In this document: piece after piece, positions 23,081-33,030 of the stretch
Numbering within the stretch: position 1 is the stretch's first letter
Layout of the letters: every line of letters begins with the position of its first letter
DNA from: Zantedeschia hybrid cultivar
Taxonomy: Eukaryota; Streptophyta; Magnoliopsida; Alismatales; Araceae
DNA: 64,000 bases
Direction of reading: 5' to 3'
Assembly (NCBI GenBank): GCA_030544215.1
Contig: JARZZO010000014.1
Location: 43,243,734-43,307,733, forward strand
Program-made: the position numbers and the translations under genes
The notes under the pieces: model-generated
The model's input: only the letters and a program-made list of their open reading frames with translations
The model's database searches: none
Told to the model about the DNA's origin: nothing

Positions 23081-24345
23081 TCACAATTCGCCCACGGAAG
23101 GCGTTAAACTCCGAAAATTCATATTTCGCCCACGGAAGGCGTTAAACTCCGGAATTTTGTCCACCTGGGAGGCAGATATATTTCAAAATTTATATCCGCC
23201 TACTACAGGTTTTAAAATTTTATATTCATATATTCGCCCACGGATGGCGTTAAACTCCGGCATTCGCCCGCGGAAGGCGTTAAACTCCGGCATTCGCCCG
23301 CGGAAGGCGTTAAACTCCGGCATTCGCCCGCGGAAGGCGTTAAACTCCGGAATCTGCCCCGGGGAGGCATTATACCCTGAAGATTTCCATATTCGCCCTG
23401 AGAAGGCAATATATCCTAAATCCTCCCCTTGGCTTAAACTAGTCCCACCGGTATGCCATAAAGGGGTTGAAAAATTCCTTTGCCCCAAGGAGGCATTGTA
23501 TCCTAAAGTCTTCCCTGAGCATACGCCAGTCCCGCTGGCATGCCATAAAAGGGTTGAAAATTTTCCTATTGCCCCGAGGAGGCAATGTATCCTGAATCTT
23601 CCCTGGGCATACATTAGTCCCATCGGCATACCCATATGCTATAGTCCCATCGGCATACCCATATGCTATAGTCCCATCGGCGTGCTGAAGGCGGTCGAAT
23701 TCGCCCCAAAGGGACGTTATACCCTAAAATTGCCCCTGGTATACGCTAATCCCACTGGTGTGCCTTGGTGGCCTGGAAATTCATATTCGCCTACAGGAGG
23801 CTTTATATCCTGGAAATTCATGTTTCATATTCGCCTACATGAGGCATTATATCCTGGAAATTCATATTTCATATTCGCCTACAGGAGGCTTTATATCCTG
23901 GAAACTCATATTCGCCTACATGAGGCTTTATATCTTGGAAACTTATATTCGCCTACGGGAGGCTTTATGTCCTGGAAATTCATATTTCGCCTACGGGAGG
24001 CTTTGAATCTCGGAGTTCATATTTCGCCTACGGGAGGCTTTGAATCTCGGAGTTCATATTCGCCTACGGGAGGCTTTGAATCTCGGAGTTCATATTTCGC
24101 CTACGGGAGGCTTTGAATCTCGGAATTCATATTTCGCCTACGGGAGGCTTTGAATCTCGGAGTTCATATTTCGCCTACGAGAGACTTTGAATCTCGGAAT
24201 TCATATTCGCCTACGGGAGGCGTTAAACTCCGGAATTCGCCTACGGGAGGCTTTAAATCCTAGAATTCATATTTCGCCTGCAGGAGGCTTTGAATCCTGA
24301 AGTTCATATTTTGCCTACGGGAGGCATTAAAGCCCGGAATTCGCC
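23081..24345 (+). repeat. Minisatellite array 1 (units of 30 to about 43 bp)
   Basis: Units share a core CGCCTACGGGAGGC / CGCCCGCGGAAGGC followed by TTTGAATCTCGGAGTTCATA or TTAAACTCCGG. An exact 30-bp version repeats at 23261-23350 and a 36-37-bp version at about 24000-24190. The core itself is a small inverted repeat (GCCT/AGGC), so a transcript would be a chain of mini-hairpins. Confidence 0.9.
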
Positions 24346-24448
24346 TCTGTGGGGCATTGTGTCTCAAAATATTTGGCCTTCGGGAGCCGTTGTATCCCAA
24401 ATCCACGGCTACCTAGAGCCCCCGTTTCTCGAAAACTACATATAATTT

Positions 24449-25500
24449 CTTATCGGTTCTCAGGGAAGACTCAGTTCCCTACATATACTTCTTATCGGTT
24501 CTCAGGGAAGACTCAATTCCCTACATATATTCCTTATCGGTTCTCAGGGAAGACTCAGTTCCCCACATATATTTCTTATCGGCTCACAGGGAGGCCTCAG
24601 TTCCCCACATATATTTCTTATCGGTTCTCAAGGAAGACTCAATTCCCTACATAAAATTTCTTATCGGTTCTCAGGGAAGACTCAGTTCCCTACATATATT
24701 TCTTATCGACTCACAGGGAGGCCTCAGTTCCCTACATAAATTCCTTATCGGTTCTCAGGGAAGACTCAGTTCCCTACATATACCTCTTATCGGTTCTCAG
24801 GGAAGACTCAGTTCCCTACATAAAATTTCTTACCGGTTCTCAGGGAAGACTCAATTCCCTACATATAATTCCTTATCGGTTCTCAGGGAAGACTCAGTTC
24901 CCTACATAAAATTTCTTATCGGTTCTCAGGGAAGACTCAGTTCCCTACATAAAATTTCTTATCGGTTCTCAGGGAAGACTCAATTCCCCACATATGTTTC
25001 TTATCGGCTCATAGGGAGGCCTCAGTTCCCTACATAAATTCCTTATCGGTTCTCAGGGAAGACTCAGTTCCCTACATATAATTCCTTATCGGTTCTCAGG
25101 GAAGACTCAGTTCCCTACATATAATTCCTTATCGGTTCTCAGGGAAGACTCAATTCCTTACATATAATTCTTATCGGTTCTCAGGGAAGACTCAGTTCCC
25201 TACATATAATTACTTATCGGCTCACAGGGAAGACTTAGTTCCCTACATATACTTCTTATCGGTTATCAGGGAAGACTCAGTTTCCTACATATAATTCCTT
25301 ATCGGTTCTCAGGGAAGACTTAGTTCCCTACATATACTTCTTATCGGTTCTCAGGGAAGACTCAGTTCCCTACATATGATTCCTTATCGGTTCTCAGGGA
25401 AGACTCAATTCCCTACACATACTTCTTATCGGTTCTCAGGGAAGACTTAGTTCCCTACATATATTTCTGAGCGGTTCTCAGGGAAATCGTAATTCCCTAC
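24449..25500 (+). repeat. Minisatellite array 2: about 25 copies of a 42-bp unit
   Basis: The consensus unit is CTTATCGGTTCTCAGGGAAG then ACTCAGTTCCCTACATATAA. AGGGAA and TTCCCT in each unit can pair around a 7-nt loop. A variant with GGCTCACAGGGAGGCCTCAG recurs at several places, suggesting higher-order duplication. Confidence 0.93.
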
Positions 25501-25528
25501 CAAAAAAAAAATGAAATGAAAAAAAAAA

Positions 25529-25747
25529 TGGGGCTTAAAAACGAGGTGCTCCGACGGACTTAATCGATCTCATCCTCAAAGGGGTCGGTTAAGGGTAAAA
25601 ATGTCTTATACCCAGCTAAGGTGAAAACCCGAAAGGGCACCTTAGGCAAAATCGGGTAACCCCGCTGTGTGAAAACCCGCAAGGGCGCACAGGCAAAAAT
25701 AAGAGGGGACTAATGCTGGCGAAAACCTGAAAAGGCGCTAGTATTAG
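25529..25747 (+). ncRNA. Structured RNA-like unit B: four stem-loops
   Basis: Same layout as unit A. Stem 0 pairs 25559-25571 with 25581-25593. Hairpin 1 has the perfect outer stem CTAAGGTG/CACCTTAG, hairpin 2 has CTGTGTG/CGCACAG, and hairpin 3 (25710-25747) has a 12-bp outer stem and inner CCT-GAAA-AGG. Several stem pairs are changed on both sides relative to unit A. An A-rich tract lies just before it and a T8 then A run just after. Confidence 0.6.
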
Positions 25748-25772
25748 TTTTTTTTAAAAAAAAAAAAAAAAA

Positions 25773-25989
25773 GAGCTTAAAAATGAGGTGCTCCGACGGA
25801 CTTAATCGATCTCATCCTCAAAGGGGTCGGTTAAGGGTAAAAATGTCTTATACCCAACTAAGGTGAAAACCTGAAAGGGCACTTTAGGCAAAATCGGGTA
25901 ACCCCGCTGTGTGAAAACCCGCAAGGGCGCACAGGCAAAAATAAGAGGGGGCTAATACTGGTGAAAACCTGAAAAGGCGCTAGTATTAG
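25773..25989 (+). ncRNA. Structured RNA-like unit C: four stem-loops
   Basis: A near copy of unit B, preceded by a poly(A) run (25756-25772). Its differences within stems keep pairing through G-U wobbles, for example hairpin 1 CTAAGGTG/CACTTTAG and hairpin 3 CTAATACTGGTG/CGCTAGTATTAG. Confidence 0.6.
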
Positions 25990-27206
25990 TTACATAAGAA
26001 AGAGAGAATACATGCAACATATAATAAATGGTCCGTACCACTCAAACTTAGCATTTATCTTCAGGAGAACATTTGTGATACACTGGAGCAATGTCGAAGT
26101 TTGAGATGAACATGCGGGATAGTTCGAGTTCTTCAGCAAATGGAAAACTTTAATCCTTTTGAAGAAATTCGACCCCATCTCCGGAATATCAGTCGAAGCA
26201 ATGTTCGATGGCCGCCACAAGATGGGAGTTCTCCCTCCAGTGAAGCTTCAGGAACATATGCATGCTGACGAGGAGCAGGCGATATGGGCGTCCGCGGTAC
26301 CAGAAAGGACAATGTCCTTCTGATATTGGAGCATAGGGGTCTTCGCAACCCGAGCTGCATAGCCTGCCTCGATAGTTTCAGTCTCGGCTCGCTTTGGCGA
26401 AGAGTTACTCGACAAATAGCAGGGATGGGATATCGTCCTCCCCATGCCCTGCCATATGAGGAACTCCCATGAAGGCCATGAAGACAAAGACAGCAAGCTA
26501 CAAGAAGATAGAGAAATAAAATCAGCGCCAGAGAGCTGCAATAAAAGTCTCGAAAAGCCAAAATTGACCAAATCCTAATAAAGTCATAGGACAAAGTCAA
26601 ATTGCTATGAACCAGATATTAGGCCAGTCCAGAACGCTTCGTGCGAAGCTCCTGGAAATGCCAATAGAAGGTACTGATACCCCAAGATAGAGCAAATGCC
26701 GGAAGAATTAAACGACTCGCCTGTGTGTTCTTAAGGAGTCTCCATGTCGTGAAAGCCAAGAGATCTCCTAGGATCCAAGTAAATGTCGAAAGATTCAAGC
26801 GGCATCAACTCTCGCAGAACCTCCAAGTCGTGAAGGCCAAGAGGATTTCCATAATCAGAGGGGTAGACGCTTTCAAATATATTCGGAAAGTCGAAAAGTT
26901 ATGAAAACAGGACTTCCTGGACATAGTTTGAGGTGTCTAAGTACCAAAATTGAGCGTCATCAAGACCCAGATAAGCTCAGATGGGGCATATGTACAGCAA
27001 GCCAAAGCAATATATCGCCTGGCATATATGAGACAGCGGTTGACTTCCCCCAATAGCCGTAAATACATGAGGCGAGAAACGGGAATTCATCAAGACAATA
27101 CCGGCATGCCGCATTCGAGAATTCCTCAAGCATGCAAAATGATGATTCTTGTAGCCGAATGGGGCACGGGACATGCACCGTCGTCTTCACCTCCGGCACA
27201 TGTCCC
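25990..27206 (+). other. 3' internal region of the 13-kb element, non-coding
   Basis: No conserved domain is seen in any frame. Two related stretches carry AAGTCGTGAAGGCCAAGAG-like text (26755 and 26825). Confidence 0.55.
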
Positions 27207-27218
27207 GTGGGGGGCATT
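27207..27218 (+). promoter_or_regulatory. Polypurine tract next to the 3' LTR (GTGGGGGGCATT)
   Basis: A G-rich purine run lies directly before the TG of the 3' LTR, as expected for the plus-strand primer. Confidence 0.7.
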
Positions 27219-29440
27219 TGTTGAAACCTTTTTTTTAAAAGCAAAAGAGAGAAGGGGGAACCCCCCCCACCGGTTGGGGAACCCCCCACCTGTTGGGGAC
27301 CCCCCACCGGTTCCAAGGGGGAAACCGGTGGGGGGGGGGAGGAGATTCCCTCCCTTCTTTCCCATTTTAAATTCAAAGAAATGGGGGGGTTTAATGGGAG
27401 GTTTAAATGGGGGATCTTAACCCCATTCACATGGGTTAAGAATCCCATGTGGAAACCCTCTTAACCCCATCCCAAACCCCTTTCACATGGGGCCAAGACA
27501 TGGAGTTAATAGGGGTTAAACCTCTTTCACATTGGCCTAAAACCCAAACCCCCAAAGACAAATCTGAAAAAAGAACCCCATTAAATGGGCTTTGGAAGAG
27601 GGAATAGAAAAGGAGCACGGGGAGGGGAGAGCCCCCCCACCGGTTTCCTAAAACCGGTGGGGGAGACCCCCCACCGGTTCCCAACCGGTGGGGGGGGGGG
27701 GGGCCCAACCGGTGGGGGGGGTGCCCACCGGATTCTCCCCCCTCTCTCTCTCATTTTTTTAATGCCCTCTCTCCCACTCTCTCACCCATGTGATTAAAAA
27801 ATTAAAAAAGAGAGGGGGAGGAGGAAGTGGCAACCGGTGGGTACCCCCCACCTCAAGCCAAACCGGTGGGTACCCCCCACCTCAAGCATTCCGGTGGGTA
27901 CCCCCACCGGTTAAGGCTTTGAAGCCTATAAATACCCCCCAAGGGGTAAGGAGAAAGGCATGCCCATTTGACCCAAAATTTCCTAGGGGAAACTCTGCCA
28001 ACTTGAAGACCAAATCCGGTGCTCTTGCCCGGGTTTGCTGCGATTTGGAGGCAATATTTTCTTGGAGGGCTCTCTTCCTAAGGTTTATTCCTAAGGGGAA
28101 GTTCTGCCAAATTTATGTTGTAAAATCACCGTCCTATAAGGCGGGATTATGCCGAAATAATGAATGAAATGCCCATGTTGTTCTTTGAGCATATGTGTGT
28201 GCATGTATGTTCATGAATCTATTATTTAAGTAACACTATGTTACTATATTTTCATATGCAAAATAATTAGTTTTATAACTAATTAAAATACATTAAACAT
28301 ATAATTAAATATTCTAAAATATCATTGGCCTCATCCCATACATAATTAATCTTGGACTCGTAATTAAAACTTAATAATGAAACATTGAGACATAAAATAA
28401 TATACTTAAGTTAAAAAATGACTTAAATACCTCCATGCTTAATTAATTAATAAAATCTGCGAAAATTATCTAAAATTAATAAAATAAATATAAAAATCAG
28501 AAAAATTCTGTAAAAATCAGTAACACACAGTAAAAATCAGAAAACAAAATCTGGAAATTACATAAATCCAAAATATAACTTAAATATCCTTCATATACCT
28601 AATTAATTAATAAAAATCAGTAAAATTAATAAAAAATCAGTAAAATTCAGTAAAAACCAGTAAAAAACAGAGAACCAAATCTGAAAATATATAAAAATCT
28701 GAAATGACTAAAATGCCCCTAGAGCTTAATACAAATTACCAAAATATCCTCGATATGATAAAAATAAATAAAAATCTCAAAAAAATATCAAAATAGACTT
28801 TAAGTCTAAAAATCCAATTTGGGCAAAATTACCAAAATACCCTTATAATCCAAACACACTTGAAATAATCCTAAAATACCTCCTAAGGTTTTGAAACCTT
28901 CCTAAATCACTAAAACTCATTTCATACACTTAAATAACCATAATCTCCCTATACCCTCCAACTTGACATAATTACAAAAATAACCTTATGGGTCTAAAAT
29001 ACTTGGAATCAATCCATAATACTTGGAGTCAATCCAATATACTTGGAATTAATCCAGATAGCTTGGAATCAATCCAAAATCATATAAACACACTCTAAAC
29101 TTGGGTGAGGCCAAGAGTTTAACCTAAAATACATCTTCATATGCATGTGCTGCCTGTAGTAGTAGTAATGTTGCATTTTATAAGGGCATCATACGGACGG
29201 TTAATCAAGGGTTGCCGAGCAGTCGCTCAGCGTAATTAACACTGACCGAGGTCAGTGGAGAGAGGTCATATACTCGAATCTTCGCTTGATTCGAAGTCCC
29301 GGATTCCCTGAGGGCTAATCCCAAGCTCTCATAGTCCGATAAAATATAAAACCGACCTATAAATCCTCTAGATAAACAAAAAAAAGGGATTTCCGAATAA
29401 TCCGCCATAGGAGAGATATGTCTAGGTCAGGTTCCAAACA
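27219..29440 (+). repeat. 3' LTR, 2222 bp
   Basis: Nearly identical to 16410-18647. It lacks about 30 bp just before the terminal CAAACA compared with the 5' LTR. It also has a different number of ACCGGT/G-run units in U3 (an extra block at about 27276-27310 and a shorter block at 27636-27730). Its TATA box is at 27927. Confidence 0.93.
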
Positions 29441-29445
29441 ATCTG
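29441..29445. repeat. Right 5-bp target-site duplication (ATCTG)
   Basis: Matches 16405-16409 and fixes the end of the 3' LTR despite its internal deletion. Confidence 0.9.
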
Positions 29446-30469
29446 GTCAAAATCGTGCTGGTTGGAAGTATCTTGAACAATCTTTGACTGGCTGACCACA
29501 TCTTTGATTGTCTCTTCCTTCCTCAGCTCATTTTCTCAGCCATGAATATAGAACCAACCTCAAAATGGACTTCGGGAATCATGTCTAACCTTAGTTCAAT
29601 GAGGAGGATGTCATTAATATTATATGTTTCCAACGTAGTAGACTCGACCTCTTCACAATACTCATCCTCTAGCGCTGGATAGGCTTCATAAGTTACCTCA
29701 TCAATTTGGTCGTAATACTCCTCGATCAATGCTAGGTCGGCCTTGTAGACTACCGTTTTTGGTTCGGCCATTTTGGCACAATAGCTCTTAATGTAATTCT
29801 TTAACTTGATCCATTCCAAGTCATCCTTTAAGAAAACCCAACTCCTGCTCGAATAGCTTATGGCCACCATCTTGAGAAGTGTGTTGGCATTCTCAGGAGG
29901 AATGCCACGTAGTTGGAAGTGTCTGAAAGTTGGCACACAAATCGAGGCGGCTGACGTGAACCTTTAAAAATGTGTATGGACATTTGCAAGGTCTTGTAAG
30001 GGCTACATGCAAAATAATGCGCTACTGGTTGACAAAGCATCAGACGAGGTCGGACGGTTGCCATAAACATTGGCGATGCAATCGGCTTGTGAAACGAAGT
30101 TGAAACGGCCTCAAAATGAGGGTGGTGTGCTACGAACTCCTAGTGCACCACCCAACACAATGGACCAGGAAGAACAAAGAGGTAGAGGTTGGTGTACGGA
30201 GTTGCTGGCAATCTCCTGTCCTATTGCACATAATGGAGAGAGAGAGAGAAACTAGGGTGGGGTGCAGTACTATTCACATGAACAATACCATGGGTATTAT
30301 AGTGATACTGTTCAACGTAGTATTGTAGTGTAAGCAGTACCATAGGGAAGAGAGAGAGAGAGAGAGAGAGGAAGGAGAGGGAGCAACCAGCGGCGGTAGC
30401 GAACACTGTGGCACCCACAGAGGCAGGATGGTGGCGTGGTGTGGATCGAGGTTTGCTCTGATACCAAAT
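29446..30469 (-). mobile_element. Internal region of the small LTR element split by the 13-kb insertion
   Basis: It continues the sequence broken at 16409. On the minus strand the LTR ending at 30470 is followed by TGGTATCAGAGC (30466-30455), a perfect initiator-Met-tRNA primer site of copia type. A 137-codon open frame (29936-29523, minus) with MPTFRHFQLRGIPPENANTL has no family I recognise; it is acidic towards its C-terminus. Internal sequence totals only about 1.2 kb, so the element was non-autonomous. Confidence 0.55.
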
Positions 30470-30917
30470 TGATGTATAATGATTGAAGCCATCCCACCTC
30501 GCTATTCTTGGGCATCTCACCTGGTTCCATTGCAAGGCTTCTCCGACCCCATCCTATGGTTGTCTTCTCTGTCGCAGAGAGAACCACCAGAAAATAACTC
30601 AAAATTCGTGCAAATAATAATAAAAAAGACGTACCTGGTGTACGAGGCTCCCACCATTCGTGCAAATAATCATTCATAATAAAAAGAAAGATAGTACATG
30701 CATATATATAGTGTTTAGGGACCTTTCGAACTCTAGTTCAACTCCCTAACTCGACGATAGATTAAAATTCAGAAAAATAGAAAACATGCTAAATGGACCA
30801 AATAAAACGTCTATGGACTTGATTGAAAATAACTACACATTAAGCAATGAACTATCTCCAAGGCTTGGCCTTTTGATAGCCGTGAATATGCTCCATCATG
30901 TGTAACGCATCCATGCA
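30470..30917 (-). mobile_element. Small LTR (448 bp), 5' LTR of the split element
   Basis: On the minus strand it runs from TGCATGGATGCG to ATTATACATCA, with TG...CA ends. The Met-tRNA primer site follows after three bases. It aligns with 15785-16241. Confidence 0.7.
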
Positions 30918-30929
30918 CTGGTCTTGTAT

Positions 30930-31034
30930 CCCCATCTCTCTCTCTCTCTTACACATACACTCACTCTATGAGTCTATGACCTTTCTTTCTCTCTTATTTA
31001 TCTCTCTCTCTTTCTCTATGAATTTCCCTGACCT

Positions 31035-31071
<37 letters not shown>

Positions 31072-31320
31072 ATATATATACATATATATAATCTCTCTCT
31101 CTCTCTCTCTCTTACACACACACCCACCCACCCACCCACCCAGCCACCCGCCCACCCTTTATGCTCTCTCTTTTAGTATTTGTTCTCTTTTTTTCTCTCC
31201 GAGTCTCTCTATGTGCAACCCTACCACCTTGATCACCCTCTATGCTCTCTCTGCTCCCACCCTATTCTCTCTCTCTATATTTATTAAATTGGATGAATTT
31301 AGTATTTTCTAGTGTGTGTG
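30930..31320. repeat. Simple-repeat tract: (CT)n, (TA)n, (CCCA)n, (TG)n
   Basis: Long CT runs lie at about 31040-31070 and 31090-31112, CCCA repeats at 31122-31156, and a TG run at 31313-31325. No gene is seen. Confidence 0.9.
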
Positions 31321-31379
31321 TGTGTAGGGAATAGCTACTATGCCCTGGAACACTGGCAACGTTCCAATCTTTTGGGGTT

Positions 31380-31800
31380 TAAACCCTTTAATTGGTGCCT
31401 AAAATAAATCCCCAGGGGATGGGAACAACCCTAAGGGGGCTAATTGGACAAGTTTCCTTTTTTGACTATTTTGAAAAATCTTTTTAAAAACATTTTTTCC
31501 ATACACCCCATCGGACGGCTGTGGTTGAGTTTCATGATCGAGTGGTGAAATTTAAGCCCCAAGGGATGGAAACAACCCTAAGGGTGTTTAAAAATTTATA
31601 GTGAATTTTATTTTTTTAAACATGGGATGGGGGGATTTCGGGGACTGTTATAGTCCGATGCTAGCATAGCAGCGGACTGTAATAGTCCTATATATACATG
31701 TATATATTTATATATATATGTGTGTATATATGTGTATATGTATATATCTATATATATATATGTATGTATGTATATGTGTATGTATGTATGTATATATATA
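31380..31800. repeat. Partial copy of the fold-back family, followed by (TA/TG)n microsatellite
   Basis: It contains GGGATGGGAACAACCCTAAG, CATCGGACGGCTGTGG and a second GGGATGGAAACAACCC, in the order seen in the left arm of the fold-back element downstream. A long TATATG/TATGTA microsatellite follows at 31690-31800. Confidence 0.6.
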
Positions 31801-32708
31801 ACCCCACATCTCAATTTCTAACAAATAGTAAAAATTACCAAAAATTTAAAAGTATTCAAATACCCCATTTGGGTTTGGTTTTCACCCCTTGAGATTTAAT
31901 TTTTGTCGTTGGATTGAAAAACTTAATCGTAGCCGTCCAATCAAGTGTGTCCTTTTTTTGGGATAAAAGCTAAAAGTCTAGGGGATGGGATCAACCCTAA
32001 GGGCTAATTTAACAAATTTTCTATTTTTTGACTATTTTTTAATATTTTTAGATATTGATTTTTGATACATATTCGATCGGATGGCTTCGATTGATCTTTA
32101 AGATCAGAGGGTGAAAATTAAAGTCGTGGGGATGGAAACAACTCTGAGGGGCCTATTTGAATATTTAGAAATTATTAGTGATTTTTATATATTTTTAACA
32201 TATGAGGGTGGGTTTTTGAGGTGGGTGCATCTAAATTATTTTTTTAATATAGGGAGGATGGGTTTTATATATATATATATGTATATATATAACCCATCCT
32301 CCTTATATTAAAAAAATAATTTTTTTCATAAAATTTTAAATATTCACATAGGCCCGTAAGGTTGATTCCGTCCTCAGAATTTTAATTTTCACTGTCCGAT
32401 CTTGACGATCAACCGGAGCCATCCGATCAGGCATGTATCAAAAATCAATGTCTAAAAATACTAGAAAATAGTCAAAAAATAGAAAATTTGTCAGATTAGC
32501 CCTTAGGGCCTTAGGGTTGATCCCATCCGTTGGTGTTTTAGTTTTGATCTCCCAAATAACGACGCATTTGATTGGGCGACTATGATTAAGTTTTTTGATC
32601 CAATGGTACAAATTAAATCCAAAGGGGTGGGAAACAACTTAGATGGGGTATTTGAATATTTAAAAAATTTGGTGATTTTTAATTTTTTTTTGAAATCGGG
32701 ATGGGGGG
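31801..32708. mobile_element. Fold-back element: two about 450-bp inverted arms
   Basis: The arms meet near 32283 around a TATATA core. ATAGGGAGGATGGGTT on the left faces AACCCATCCTCCTTAT on the right. Further out, GGGATGGGATCAACCCTAAG faces CCTTAGGGTTGATCCCATCC. At the outer ends ACCCCACATCTC... faces ...CGGGATGGGGGG. One arm has an extra roughly 70 bp near the centre. No coding sequence is present, so it is a non-autonomous fold-back or MITE-like element. Confidence 0.65.
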
Positions 32709-32779
32709 GTTTTCTGGTGGGGCGCATTTAAGTTGGATGCACCTCGGGGCGCATTATATCCGCCCCCCATATATATATT

Positions 32780-33030
32780 TATTGAGTAGCGAGAGTACAC
32801 GAGAAACCCCAGCTGTGGTTTGGGCTACTTCTAGGCCAGACACCCGAGTTGCCAGCTCGTAGGCCTAACACCCAAGTCATAAAGGGTAAACTACCCCAAC
32901 ATTTGGGTGGGGGGGGCAACATTCTGGGCAAACTACTTCGGAGCGATGCAGGGTTTCGAACCCAATTCTGTGACAATTTGTCCCTGCCGAAGACTAAGGC
33001 CTATCCACTGTGCCATACACCCGCCCCCTT
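32780..33030 (-). mobile_element. tRNA-derived SINE
   Basis: On the minus strand, a polymerase III box A (TGGCACAGTGG, 33015-33005) and box B (GGGTTCGAAACCC, 32963-32951) sit at tRNA-like spacing. A tRNA-unrelated body of about 170 bp ending in AT-rich sequence follows. This is standard SINE architecture. I did not find a convincing target duplication. Confidence 0.7.

Larger units (their letters stand above)
16410..29440 (+). mobile_element. Young gag-only (TR-GAG-like) LTR retrotransposon, 13.03 kb
   Basis: The two LTRs (16410-18647 and 27219-29440) start TGTTGAAACC and end CAAACA. They are flanked by ATCTG duplications, followed by a primer site and preceded by a polypurine tract. They differ by about fifteen substitutions by my reading (under 1%) plus indels in G/C runs, so insertion is recent. 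The only coding region is a 1176-aa gag. No protease, reverse transcriptase, RNase H or integrase is present between 22307 and 27218; that space holds minisatellites and structured repeats. The element must be mobilised in trans by an autonomous partner, probably a Ty3/gypsy element judging by the gag type. It sits in the same orientation as the kinase gene, inside its intron and inside an older small LTR element. Confidence 0.92.

Noticed and set aside
23022..24116. Open frame of 364 codons across minisatellite array 1
   Set aside because: The protein is just the translated repeat; many units are multiples of three or stop-free by composition. There is no domain and no start context, so it is not called as a gene.
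24449..25500. About 25 regular 42-bp repeats resembling a CRISPR array
   Set aside because: There are no unique spacers between constant repeats, no cas genes, and the genome is a plant. It is a minisatellite within an LTR element.
26960..27448. Minus-strand open frame of 162 codons across the start of the 3' LTR
   Set aside because: It spans the polypurine tract and LTR border, is rich in Gly/Pro from G-runs, and has no domain.
15785..30917. A clean single LTR element bounded by a target duplication
   Set aside because: LTRs and primer sites are clear, but both LTRs at 15785 and 30470 have their own primer site, and no shared 5-bp flank was found. The cluster probably arose by recombination between elements.
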